Made by a program: the position numbers and the translations under genes
Origin: Methanobacteriota archaeon
GTDB lineage: Archaea > Methanobacteriota > Methanobacteria > Methanobacteriales > Methanobacteriaceae
Reading direction: 5' to 3'
NCBI GenBank assembly: GCA_023434825.1
Contig: JAEYSH010000066.1
Coordinates: 1 to 14,689 of the forward strand
Length of the DNA stretch: 14,689 nucleotides
Shown here: in pieces, positions 5,848 to 13,824 of the stretch
Layout of the letters: each line of letters opens with the position of its first letter
How positions within the stretch are numbered: position 1 is the first letter of the stretch
Notes under the pieces: generated by a model
Told to the model about the DNA's origin: nothing
Seen by the model: the letters and a program-made list of their open reading frames with translations, nothing else
The model's database searches: none

Positions 5848-7083
5848 ATGAAAAAAAATATTTTTGTGGAAAAGCTCATTCAAAAACCAATTGAAGAAAA
5901 GGAAGTAGAAGTAGTAGAAAGAAAGGGAATAGGACACCCTGATAGTATCAGTGATGGAATAGCCGAAAGTGTAAGTAGAGCTTTATGCAATGCTTATCTT
6001 GATAGATTTGGAGAAATAATGCACCACAACACTGATGAAGTCCAGATTACTGCCGGAGAGTCAAACCCAGTCTTTGGCGGCGGCGAAATAATGAAGCCAA
6101 TTGATATTCTCTTAACCGGTAGGGGAATTTCTGAAGTTCATGAAGAAATTCATGGAAAATTAGAAATCAAGAAAATGGGACTGGACAGAATAGCAATCAG
6201 TGCTGCAAAAGAATATTTAAAGGAAAATATTATAAATCTTGATGTTGAAACCGCTACTGTTGTAGAATGTAAGATTGGACATGGTTCCGGTGATTTAACA
6301 GATGTATTTAGAAGAAAAGGAGGAGCTCCTTCATCAAACGACACATCATTCGGAGTAGGTTACGCTCCATTTTCAGAAACTGAAAATATTGTTCTTTCAA
6401 CAGAAAATCTTCTTAACTCTAAAGACTTTAAAAAGAAGTATCCTGCTGTTGGAGAAGACATAAAAGTCATGGGACTTAGAGACGACAACAAGATTACCCT
6501 TACAGTAGCTTCTGCAATGGTATCAAAATATATTGACGGCCGTGACACTTACGTTAACTTAAAAGAAGAACTTAATGACATAATAACCAAATTAGCACAA
6601 GATCAAACCGAAAGAGAAGTTGAAGTATTCATTAATACAGCAGATAACCATTCATGCGATACTGAAGAAGGTTATTACCTCACAGTAACTGGTACATCAG
6701 CTGAAATGGGCGATGACGGTTCTGTAGGTCGTGGAAACCGTGCAAATGGTTTAATCACACCAAATAGGCCTATGTCAATGGAAGCTACTTCTGGAAAGAA
6801 CCCAATAAATCACGTGGGTAAAATATACAACCTTTTATCTGCTAAAATAGCAAGCGATATAAGTGATAATGTTGAAGGAGTAAATGAAGTACAAATTATG
6901 CTTTTAAGTCAAATCGGAAAGCCAATTAACGATCCTAAAGCAGCGAGTGTTCAATTAATACTTGAAAATGGATACAAACTTGAATCTGTTAATAAAGAAG
7001 TAGAACAGATAGTTGACTCCTGGCTTGAAGATATTACAAGTATCACTGATATGCTTGTTGAAGGAAAAATTAAAACTTTCTAG
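5848..7083 (+). CDS. mat: S-adenosylmethionine synthetase, archaeal type
   Basis: This enzyme makes SAM from methionine and ATP, releasing phosphate and pyrophosphate. SAM feeds methylations and radical-SAM steps in coenzyme biosynthesis. The archaeal MAT family differs strongly from bacterial MetK. Visible blocks are EVVERKGIGHPDSISDGIAE (residues 21-40), GHGSGDLTDVF (144-154), DNHSCDTEEGYYLTVTGTSA from residue 266, GSVGRGNRANGLI, and the SMEATSGKNPINHVGKIYN segment. Other archaeal members, as I recall, have Cys where this one has the second Ser of PDSIS. I start it at ATG 5848 (411 residues), where GGAGG (5837-5841) lies six bases upstream and the N-terminus matches family length. An in-frame ATG at 5812 would add 12 residues without a good RBS. 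A hairpin lies 24 nt after the stop. Confidence 0.96.
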   Translation: MKKNIFVEKLIQKPIEEKEVEVVERKGIGHPDSISDGIAESVSRALCNAYLDRFGEIMHHNTDEVQITAGESNPVFGGGEIMKPIDILLTGRGISEVHEEIHGKLEIKKMGLDRIAISAAKEYLKENIINLDVETATVVECKIGHGSGDLTDVFRRKGGAPSSNDTSFGVGYAPFSETENIVLSTENLLNSKDFKKKYPAVGEDIKVMGLRDDNKITLTVASAMVSKYIDGRDTYVNLKEELNDIITKLAQDQTEREVEVFINTADNHSCDTEEGYYLTVTGTSAEMGDDGSVGRGNRANGLITPNRPMSMEATSGKNPINHVGKIYNLLSAKIASDISDNVEGVNEVQIMLLSQIGKPINDPKAASVQLILENGYKLESVNKEVEQIVDSWLEDITSITDMLVEGKIKTF

Positions 7084-7107
7084 TTTAAAATCTAATTTAT
7101 AAGAAAT

Positions 7108-7139
7108 ATTGATAACAAGATATAAAAATTGTTATCAAT
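7108..7139 (+). terminator. Perfect AT-rich hairpin downstream of mat
   Basis: ATTGATAACAA (7108-7118) and TTGTTATCAAT (7129-7139) form a perfect 11-bp inverted repeat around a 10-nt loop, 24 nt after the mat stop. It is followed by TATTCTAATTTATTTTTACAG. The likely role is 3'-end formation or protection of the mat transcript; being palindromic, it could equally be a protein-binding site. Confidence 0.4.
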
Positions 7140-7217
7140 TATTCTAATTTATTTTTACAGCATTATCTTTTTTATTTTAAGATTATATCCTTTTAAAATT
7201 AATATTTAAAAAATTAA

Positions 7218-7256
7218 GGTTTTTATTATATTTAACTAAATAAGTTTAAAATAACT
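7218..7256 (+). promoter_or_regulatory. Possible promoter of the 7257-7352 element
   Basis: TTTTTATTATATTTAAC (about 7218-7234) contains a TATA-like box. Its distance to the first hairpin, about 25-35 nt, suits an archaeal start near 7256-7260. It is weak evidence alone, because TATA-like strings are common here. Confidence 0.25.
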
Positions 7257-7352
7257 ATATTATCCACACCCCTAAGGATGTGGATAAATTACTCAGTTAA
7301 TGGTTCCCCACTTAATCTTCCCATATAAGAGGGGCAATTCATCCTTTTTTTT
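7257..7352 (+). ncRNA. Candidate structured small RNA with T8 terminator
   Basis: Hairpin A: TTATCCACA (7260-7268) pairs with TGTGGATAA (7279-7287), a perfect 9-bp stem, and after one C-A mismatch CC/GG closes a CTAA loop. Hairpin B: CCCC-A-CTT (7306-7313) pairs with AAG-A-GGGG (7327-7334) with a single A-A mismatch. GGATG (7276-7280) is complementary to CATCC (7340-7344), allowing a long-range alternative pairing that sits directly before eight T's (7345-7352). Stems, GC-rich patch, upstream TATA box and terminator together suggest an independent RNA of about 95 nt on the plus strand. An alternative is a decayed end of an IS200/IS605-type element, whose ends also form such hairpins; I see no transposase remnant. 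I do not recognise a known family. Confidence 0.45.
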
Positions 7353-7445
7353 ATCTTATTAATAAGCTTTTCTAAATGTTTTTTTGATTATGATAAATAA
7401 AAATGCTTTCAATGTATTAGAAAAAATATTTTAATTTATTTAATA

Positions 7446-7497
7446 AGGGCATCCCCCCATTAGAGTTCAAACAAGAGGGTGAGCGAGGGAATGCCCT
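7446..7497. repeat. GC-rich stem-loop element, 52 nt
   Basis: AGGGCAT (7446-7452) pairs with ATGCCCT (7491-7497). The stem continues as CCC/GGG after one bulged A (7490). The loop of about 30 nt contains GAGTTCAAACAAGAGGGTGAGC. It shares the exact octamer GCATCCCC (7449-7456) with the next element (7551-7558), 102 nt away. It could be a miniature inverted-repeat element, a structured RNA, or a regulatory hairpin. There is no T-tract at its end. Confidence 0.5.
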
Positions 7498-7498
7498 A

Positions 7499-7516
7499 AA
7501 TTATTATATAATAATT
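7499..7516. repeat. 18-bp perfect palindrome
   Basis: AATTATTATATAATAATT is its own reverse complement and lies between the two GC-rich elements. It includes a symmetrical TATA-like core (TTATATAA), so it might serve as a promoter in either direction, or be a protein-binding site. Its A/T-only composition raises the odds of chance. Confidence 0.4.
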
Positions 7517-7550
7517 AAAGAAATGTTATTTTTAAAAAAGCGTAGGTGTA

Positions 7551-7611
7551 GCATCCCCTCGGAGGCGATACTATCAGTAAAATAAAAAAGTATCGTTGTT
7601 ATAGGGGATGC
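7551..7611. repeat. Nested two-stem hairpin element, 61 nt
   Basis: The outer stem is perfect, 9 bp: GCATCCCCT (7551-7559) with AGGGGATGC (7603-7611). The inner stem is perfect, 7 bp: CGATACT (7566-7572) with AGTATCG (7589-7595). They are separated by an internal loop, CGGAGG on the left and TTGTTAT on the right, and capped by a 16-nt A-rich loop. Two nested perfect stems in this AT-rich gap are unlikely to be accidental. The palindromic TATA core 40 nt upstream could drive it. It may be a small structured RNA or a miniature transposable element. I do not recognise it. Confidence 0.5.
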
Positions 7612-7613
7612 AA

Positions 7614-7834
7614 TAAATGGTTGTATTAAAGGTATTTATATTCTTTTCTATTGAAGAAAAAAATTAATTTTTTATAGGATATTTTTTTATGCATTAACTT
7701 TTAAATATCCCGGAATCAGATATAGTTCAAGAATAAATTTATTAGTGCATAATGTAAGAAGATAAAATTAATTAGATTTAACTGTTTATTCTTGCATTTA
7801 ACTTATAATTATCAAAATATCATGGAGAATAGAA
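7614..7834 (+). promoter_or_regulatory. ileS leader and promoter region
   Basis: Candidate TATA boxes are GTATTTATATTC (7631-7642), TTTTAAATATCC (7699-7710) and TTATAATTAT (7803-7812). If the second is used, the ileS leader is about 100 nt. AATAAATTTATT (7732-7743) is a 12-bp palindrome. GGAG at 7824-7827 sets the ileS start. I see no T-box-like structure, which would not be expected in archaea. Confidence 0.3.
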
Positions 7835-10800
7835 ATGCCAATAGAAGAGGTTCCACGATCATACGATACCAATAAAAAGGAGAAAAATATCCAGAAGTTC
7901 TGGGAAAATAATGATATTTACAACAAAACGAATAAATTAAGGGAAAATAGCCCTAAATTTTCATTTTTAGACGGTCCGCCATATTGTAGTGGGAGAATAC
8001 ATCTTGGTACTGCATGGAATAAAACAATAAAAGATACTTTCTTACGTTTTAAAAGTATGAGTGGTTTTAACCTCCGCAGGCAAGCGGGATGGGATACTCA
8101 CGGACTTCCAATAGAGCATAAAGTTGAAGGCCTACTTGGATTAAAAAGTAAGAAGCAGATTGAAACTGAAATTGGAATAGCAAACTTTGTAGAACAATGT
8201 AAAGAATTTGCAATTGAAAACAAAGCAGTTATGACTGAACAATTTAAAATGCTTGGAATCTGGATGGACTGGGAAAACCCTTACGTTACATTTGACACCA
8301 AATACATGGAATCATGTTGGTGGACGCTGCAAAAGGCTCACGAAAAAGATCTTCTAATTAATGACCTCCGGGTTATAACCTGGTGTCCAAGATGCGAAAC
8401 TGCACTAGCGCTTGCTGAAATTGATTATGAAGAAAAAGAAGATCCATCAATCTATGTAAAATTCCCATTAAAAGAATCAGAAAACAATGATGAATTTGTT
8501 TTAGTATGGACAACTACGCCATGGACACTTCCTGCAAACATGGCAGTATGTGTACACCCTGATTTTGATTATGCTTATGTTAAAATAAATAATGAAATTT
8601 ATATAATGGCTGAAGCACTTGTTAGCTCACTATTTGAAGAACAAGATTATGAGATTGTTAAAGTGGTTAATGGATCTGATCTTGAAGGAATGGAATATAT
8701 ACATCCATTAACTGATGAAATACCTGTTCAAAAAGACTTTAAGCATAAAATATTGCCAGGAGATCACGTAACACTTACTGAAGGTACTGGTTGTGTTCAT
8801 ACAGCACCAGGACATGGTCCAGATGATTTTGAAATTGGTAAAAAATACGGCTTACCTATATTCTGCCCAGTTGATGAAGCTGGATTATTTAAAGATGAAG
8901 CAGGAAAATACAAAGGAGAGTTTGTTAAAGAAGCTGATCCTTACATAATAGCTGATTTAGATGTGCATGGACTTCTTTTAAAAGAAGATGTCATCAGCCA
9001 CAGATACGGTTTCTGCTGGAGATGTAAAACTCCAATTATATACCTTGCAACACAGCAGTGGTTCCTTAAAGTCACTGAAATTAAAGATAAAATGCTCAGT
9101 GAATTAGATAAAGTTGAATGGGTTCCAGAATGGGCTGGTGAAAGTCGTTTCCGTGATTGGGTTGAAAATGCACGTGATTGGACCATTTCAAGACAGAGAT
9201 ACTGGGGAATTCCAATTCCTATCTGGAAATGTGAATCATGTGATGAAATTACCGTTATAGGCTCTATTGACGAATTAAAAGAACGTTCAGTTAAAGGAGA
9301 ACTTGAAGGCGACTTTATACACAGACCTTACGTGGATGAAATCACAGTTGAGTGCCAGTGCGGCGGAGACATGAAACGTGTCCCTGATGTTTTAGATGTT
9401 TGGATAGACTCTGGAGTCGCTGGTTGGGCGGCATTACATTATCCACAGGAAAAAGAAATGTTTGATGAATGGTTTCCTTACGATTTCATAACTGAAGGAC
9501 ACGATCAGACCAGAGGATGGTTCTATTCACAATTAGGATGTGGAGTAATCGCTCTAGACCAAACACCATATAAAAGAGTTTTAATGCACGGTTTTACCCT
9601 TGATGAAGAGGGTAGAAAAATGAGTAAATCTCTGGGAAATGTTGTTGAACCAGATGAAGTTATAGCACAGTATGGAGCAGATATACTTAGATTCTATCTT
9701 TTATGGGGAAATAAACCGTGGGAAGACCTTAAATTTACATGGGATGAATTGAAAAACGTTGCCAAAATGTTTAATATTCTATGGAATGTTTACGTGTTTT
9801 CAACAACCTATATGGCCATAGACAACTTCAACCCAACATTATACACTGAAGATGATTTGAAACTTCGAGATGAGGATAGATGGATAACTTCAAGAATAAA
9901 TTCACTTTCAAAAGAAGTTACAGAAGCTCTGGATTCATTATATCTCCACAAAGCCACAAGAGCAATAAATCATTTCATATTAGAAGATTTAAGCAGATGG
10001 TACGTTAGATTAATCAGAGGACGTACATGGGTAGAAAAAGAAGATCCAGATAAATTAGGAGCATACTACACATTATATAATGTTTTAAAACTTTTAATAA
10101 AAGTAATGGCACCTATAACCCCCCATATAACCGAAGAAATCTACCAGAACCTTGTTAAAGGTGTTGAAAAGGATGCTCCAGAAAGTATACACATGGAAGA
10201 CTGGGAATTCAATGAAGACATTATTGACAATGAATTAGAAGAAAACATGGATATTGTAAGAGATATCATTGAAGCATGTGCAAGGGGAAGAGATGTCGCA
10301 AGATACAAATTAAGATGGCCAGTTAAAGAAATTGTAGTGGTTTCAGAAGATAAAAATGTTCTTAATGCTGTTGAATCCCTTAAAGCTGTGATAATGGAAC
10401 AGGCTAATACAAAGAAAATAGAAGTCACTGATGAATTTGAAAATCTCAAAATCATTGCCAAACCAAACTTAAAGACACTTGGACCTAAACTTAGAGGAGA
10501 CGCACCAAAAGTAATGCAAAATCTTGCTGCAGCAGATGGATCTCAAATAAAAGCTGATTTAGATAATGAAGGAATCTATAAAGTTGAACTGGAAGATAAA
10601 ACAATAGAACTTGAAGAAAATGACATATTGTTTGAAACAGAACTTCCAGAAAATCTTGTAAGTGCAGATTTCAATTCAGGCAATGTATTTTTAGATACCG
10701 AACTTACAGAGGAAATATTATCTGAAGCAATGTCACGTGAACTTATAAGAAGGATTCAAGACATGCGTAAAGATTTAGATTTAGACGTAGAAGCCAATAT

Positions 10801-10978
10801 CTTCGTATTTATTGAATGTGATGATGAACTTAAAGAATTAATTAGCCCATTTATTGACTTTATCTCTCATGAAGTAAGGGCTCATGAATTATCATTTGAT
10901 TTCCAGGAAGGGGATTACACTAAGGATTGGAAAATTGAAGATGAGAATTTAAGGATTACAATTAACAAGACAGGATAA
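7835..10978 (+). CDS. ileS: Isoleucyl-tRNA synthetase, archaeal/eukaryotic type (1047 aa)
   Basis: This class I aminoacyl-tRNA synthetase charges tRNA-Ile and edits misactivated valine. The HIGH motif appears as HLGT at residues 56-59 within PYCSGRIHLGTAWNKT, and KMSKS is exact at 595-599. The zinc-type motif TWCPRCETALALAEIDYEE begins at 182. The CP1 editing domain shows WTTTPWTLPANMAVC (about 226-240) and GTGCVHTAPGHGPDDF (about 317-332). DVWIDSGVAGWAALHYP (about residue 520) and EGHDQTRGWFYSQ follow, then the anticodon-binding domain and a long C-terminal extension of about 250 residues typical of the archaeal form. ATG 7835 has GGAG seven bases upstream. It is separated from purL by 30 nt and probably heads an operon. 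It is full length, with no missing key motif. Confidence 0.98.
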   Translation: MPIEEVPRSYDTNKKEKNIQKFWENNDIYNKTNKLRENSPKFSFLDGPPYCSGRIHLGTAWNKTIKDTFLRFKSMSGFNLRRQAGWDTHGLPIEHKVEGLLGLKSKKQIETEIGIANFVEQCKEFAIENKAVMTEQFKMLGIWMDWENPYVTFDTKYMESCWWTLQKAHEKDLLINDLRVITWCPRCETALALAEIDYEEKEDPSIYVKFPLKESENNDEFVLVWTTTPWTLPANMAVCVHPDFDYAYVKINNEIYIMAEALVSSLFEEQDYEIVKVVNGSDLEGMEYIHPLTDEIPVQKDFKHKILPGDHVTLTEGTGCVHTAPGHGPDDFEIGKKYGLPIFCPVDEAGLFKDEAGKYKGEFVKEADPYIIADLDVHGLLLKEDVISHRYGFCWRCKTPIIYLATQQWFLKVTEIKDKMLSELDKVEWVPEWAGESRFRDWVENARDWTISRQRYWGIPIPIWKCESCDEITVIGSIDELKERSVKGELEGDFIHRPYVDEITVECQCGGDMKRVPDVLDVWIDSGVAGWAALHYPQEKEMFDEWFPYDFITEGHDQTRGWFYSQLGCGVIALDQTPYKRVLMHGFTLDEEGRKMSKSLGNVVEPDEVIAQYGADILRFYLLWGNKPWEDLKFTWDELKNVAKMFNILWNVYVFSTTYMAIDNFNPTLYTEDDLKLRDEDRWITSRINSLSKEVTEALDSLYLHKATRAINHFILEDLSRWYVRLIRGRTWVEKEDPDKLGAYYTLYNVLKLLIKVMAPITPHITEEIYQNLVKGVEKDAPESIHMEDWEFNEDIIDNELEENMDIVRDIIEACARGRDVARYKLRWPVKEIVVVSEDKNVLNAVESLKAVIMEQANTKKIEVTDEFENLKIIAKPNLKTLGPKLRGDAPKVMQNLAAADGSQIKADLDNEGIYKVELEDKTIELEENDILFETELPENLVSADFNSGNVFLDTELTEEILSEAMSRELIRRIQDMRKDLDLDVEANIFVFIECDDELKELISPFIDFISHEVRAHELSFDFQEGDYTKDWKIEDENLRITINKTG

Positions 10979-11008
10979 TTATTAAAATTAAAAGTACGGC
11001 GTGATAAA

Positions 11009-13189
11009 ATGACCTTAACTGATTCAGAACAGGAATATATTAAAAAAGAGCTTGGAAGAGAACCTAATGTATTGGAAGAGGGTATGCTGGACATAATGTT
11101 TTCAGAACACTGTTCTTATAAAAGCAGCCGCCCAATACTAAGTTTATTCCCTACAGAAGGTGAAAAAGTAATTTTAGGCCCTGGAGACGATGCAGGTATC
11201 GTTGAACTTACCGATGAACTTGCACTGGTTATTGGAATGGAAAGCCATAATCACCCTTCAGCAATTGAACCTTATGGAGGTGCTGGAACTGGTATTGGAG
11301 GAATAATACGTGATATTATTTCTATGGGTGCAATGCCTGTTGCATTACTTGATTCTCTAAGATTTGGACCTCTTGAAGACCAACGATCACGTTACATATT
11401 TGAATATGTCGTGAAAGGAATTTCAGACTATGGAAATAGAGTAGGAATCCCAACAGTAGGCGGGGAAGTTGAATTTGATGAAAACTTCAAATTTAATCCC
11501 CTAGTAAATGTAGTCTGTGCAGGTCTTGTTAAAAAAGAAGACATCGTAAGAGGTATCGCGCCAAATGTAGGAGATATATTTGTTTTAATGGGTGGAAGAA
11601 CTGGTAGAGACGGTATCCACGGAGTTACATTTGCATCTGAAGAACTTACAACTGAATCAGAACTTGAAGATAGGCCTGCTGTTCAGGTAGGAGATCCTTT
11701 TACCAAAAAAACAGTTTTAGAAGCTACTCTTGAAGCTTTAGATAAAATTGATGTTGTCGGACTTAAAGATCTCGGTGGCGGAGGCCTAACATGTTGTGTT
11801 TCAGAAATGGCCGCTAAAGGTGGAAACGGAGCAGAAGTAGAGCTTACTGCAATTCCACTTAGGGAAGAAGGAATGACTCCATACGAAATTATGCTTTCTG
11901 AATCACAGGAAAGGATGGTTTTTGTAGTAAAACCTGAAGATGTAGATGCTTTAATGGAAATATTTGAAAAATACGAACTTCCACATGCAGTAATTGGTAA
12001 GGTAACTGATGAACAAAATTTAATCATTAATCAGGAAGGAAAACCTATAGCAGATGTTAAAACCTGTTTACTTGCAGATCCACCCGTAATTCAGAGAGAC
12101 TCATGTAATCCTATAGAAGCTGGTTGTGGCCCTGATGAAACTGTTGAATATCAGGAATTGGAAGATATTGATCCTCAAGAAGCAATTCTTAAATTACTCT
12201 CATCTCCAAATATTGCAAGCAAAAAATGGGTTTACAGACAATACGATCATGAAGTGCAGATAAGAACTGCAGTTAAACCTGGTGATGATGCAGCAGTACT
12301 GCGTATTGATGATGAAAAGGCTATTGCCTTAACATCAGATTGTAACAGTATACACACCAAGCTTGATCCATATCACGGAGGAGCTGGAGCTGTTGCTGAA
12401 GCATTTAGAAATGTGGTTTCAATGGGTGCAGAACCTATTTGTATAGTTGATTGTCTTAACTTTGGAAATCCAGAAAAGCCACATGTTTTCTGGCAGTTTA
12501 AAGAATGTATAAAAGGAATGTCTGATATTGCTACTAAATTTAATACTCCAGTTATAAGCGGTAACGTAAGCTTTTATAACGAAACTGAAGGCGTAACCGT
12601 AAATCCTTCACCAGTAGTTGGTGTTGCGGGCTTAATGGACATAAAAGATATCAGAACTATGGATTTCAAAAATGAAGCGGACAAAATAATCCTCATTGGA
12701 GAAACAAAGTCAGAATTAGACGGATCAGAATACCATAAAGCTATTCATGGTGTTGTTCAGGGAAAACCTCCAGTGGTTAATATGGATGCTGAATTTGCAT
12801 CTGCAAGTGCAGTTTTAGAACTGATTCGCAATGATGTAGAAGGAGCAGTTACAGCAGTTCATGATTGTTCAATGGGAGGATTAGGAATTGCAATAGCAGA
12901 AATGGCCATTTCAGGTGGAATTGGAGCTAACGTAGATACTTCCAGTGCTCCTAAAGAAAGTGATGAAATGAATGTATCTGAAATATTATTTTCAGAGTCC
13001 AATGCAAGATTTGTAATCACTGTTAAAAGTGAAAATGCAGATGAACTTTTAGCTAAAATTGATGCTCCAGCTGCAATCATTGGTGAAGTTAAAGGGGATA
13101 GCTTAACTATTAATCAAAATACTGTGAATATAAGCATTGATGAACTCAAAGGATCATATTACGGAGTAATTGAAAAATTTATGGCATAA
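11009..13189 (+). CDS. purL: Phosphoribosylformylglycinamidine synthase subunit PurL (726 aa)
   Basis: PurL catalyses the ATP-dependent conversion of FGAR to FGAM in purine synthesis. It is the small type, which needs separate PurQ (glutaminase) and PurS subunits; neither is in this window. The protein has two pseudo-repeated AIRS-like halves. The first carries SEHCSYKSSRP (residues 32-42, with H34), GPGDDAGIV (58-66) and ESHNHPSAIEPYGGAGTG (78-95). The second repeats the pattern with KPGDDAAVL, LDPYHGGAGAVAEAFRNVVSMGA and GNVSFYNET. The length is normal. The start follows the SD-like GGCGTGAT (10998-11005), a weaker form of GGAGGTGAT; the next gene also has a GGC-type site. It follows ileS by 30 nt and precedes the kinase-family gene by 24 nt. 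Confidence 0.97.
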   Translation: MTLTDSEQEYIKKELGREPNVLEEGMLDIMFSEHCSYKSSRPILSLFPTEGEKVILGPGDDAGIVELTDELALVIGMESHNHPSAIEPYGGAGTGIGGIIRDIISMGAMPVALLDSLRFGPLEDQRSRYIFEYVVKGISDYGNRVGIPTVGGEVEFDENFKFNPLVNVVCAGLVKKEDIVRGIAPNVGDIFVLMGGRTGRDGIHGVTFASEELTTESELEDRPAVQVGDPFTKKTVLEATLEALDKIDVVGLKDLGGGGLTCCVSEMAAKGGNGAEVELTAIPLREEGMTPYEIMLSESQERMVFVVKPEDVDALMEIFEKYELPHAVIGKVTDEQNLIINQEGKPIADVKTCLLADPPVIQRDSCNPIEAGCGPDETVEYQELEDIDPQEAILKLLSSPNIASKKWVYRQYDHEVQIRTAVKPGDDAAVLRIDDEKAIALTSDCNSIHTKLDPYHGGAGAVAEAFRNVVSMGAEPICIVDCLNFGNPEKPHVFWQFKECIKGMSDIATKFNTPVISGNVSFYNETEGVTVNPSPVVGVAGLMDIKDIRTMDFKNEADKIILIGETKSELDGSEYHKAIHGVVQGKPPVVNMDAEFASASAVLELIRNDVEGAVTAVHDCSMGGLGIAIAEMAISGGIGANVDTSSAPKESDEMNVSEILFSESNARFVITVKSENADELLAKIDAPAAIIGEVKGDSLTINQNTVNISIDELKGSYYGVIEKFMA

Positions 13190-13213
13190 ATAGTTAAATG
13201 ACGGCCTGATGAT

Positions 13214-13774
13214 ATGAATAAAGAGTATATTAGACAGTTAATTCATGCATCAGGTATTTTTATCGTTTTTTTAAGTTGGTATGTCACCCCAACCATCTTG
13301 ATTATTATATGCATAGCTCTGGTTTTGTTTGTTGAAATGCTTTTTAGAATTGATAGATATCGCCATATACCTTTCTTTTCACTTTTTTTAGATAAATGCA
13401 AAAGAAAAGATGACGAAAAAGGATTTGTATATTTCTTCCTTGGAATTATAATTACTATCTATATTTTCCAGTTCAACATGGCCATTGCAAACGCAGCGAT
13501 AATTATCCTCCTTTTTGGAGATTCTGCCTCAACAATCTTTGGAAAAAAATATGGAAAAACACATTTACCATTTAATAAGCAAAAAACAGTTGTTGGAACA
13601 CTGGCCTTTTTTGTAGTGGCGCTTATTGGAGCATGGACTCAAGTTCCATTTGTTCCAGCAATATTTGGATCACTATTTGGAGCATTAACGGAAGCTTACA
13701 GTCCTGTAGACGACAATATTCCAATCCCATTGGTTTCTGCATTTGCAATGAGCATTGTAATTTACTTTATATAA
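13214..13774 (+). CDS. Diacylglycerol/polyprenol kinase family membrane protein (SEC59/VTE5-like)
   Basis: This 186-residue integral membrane protein has about six predicted helices: 11-27, 27-44, 71-88, 88-103, 125-141 and 172-186, with a possible extra one at 145-158. Family marks are the N-terminal RQLIHASGI (residues 7-15), FGDSASTIFGKKYGK (101-115), KTVVGTLAFF (124-133) and EAYSPVDDNIPIPLVSA (160-176). These match the CTP-dependent dolichol/polyprenol/phytol kinase group, related to CDP-diglyceride synthetases. The product probably phosphorylates an isoprenoid or lipid alcohol using CTP; the substrate is not deducible. It lies 24 nt after purL with the SD-like GGCCTGATGAT close to ATG, so it is likely co-transcribed. 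The next membrane protein follows after 50 nt. Confidence 0.85.
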   Translation: MNKEYIRQLIHASGIFIVFLSWYVTPTILIIICIALVLFVEMLFRIDRYRHIPFFSLFLDKCKRKDDEKGFVYFFLGIIITIYIFQFNMAIANAAIIILLFGDSASTIFGKKYGKTHLPFNKQKTVVGTLAFFVVALIGAWTQVPFVPAIFGSLFGALTEAYSPVDDNIPIPLVSAFAMSIVIYFI

Positions 13775-13824
13775 TATAATGTTCAAATTAAGTTAATTAA
13801 TCTAGAAAATAAAATGGTGAAATT

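Larger units (their letters stand above)
7084..7834. other. 751-nt gene-free gap between mat and ileS
   Basis: No convincing coding sequence exists here on either strand. The background is extremely AT-rich, and four inverted-repeat structures stand out from it: an AT hairpin (7108-7139), a GC-richer two-hairpin element with a T8 tail (about 7257-7352), a GC-rich stem-loop (7446-7497) and a nested stem-loop (7551-7611). GC-rich islands in AT-rich archaeal intergenic DNA are a known sign of structured RNA genes. The last 220 nt (7614-7834) hold only AT-rich sequence with possible ileS promoter elements. Confidence 0.8.

Noticed and set aside
7461..7480. tRNA, because GTTCAAAC resembles a T-loop
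   Set aside because: There is no acceptor, D or anticodon stem in the right places. The surrounding pairing is a simple stem-loop.
7523..7585. 20-codon open frame starting at ATG 7523
   Set aside because: It has no ribosome binding site and runs through the stem-loop element, and its composition is not protein-like.
7551..7617. H/ACA guide RNA
   Set aside because: The stem-pocket-stem shape fits loosely, but there is no ACA right after the outer stem (only AATAA) and no K-turn or K-loop in the upper part.
7084..7834. CRISPR array
   Set aside because: The repeats here are inverted and few. No regularly spaced direct repeats or cas genes are visible.
8941..12027. Minus-strand open frames inside ileS and purL
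   Set aside because: They are antisense shadows of highly conserved genes, without family resemblance or initiation signals.
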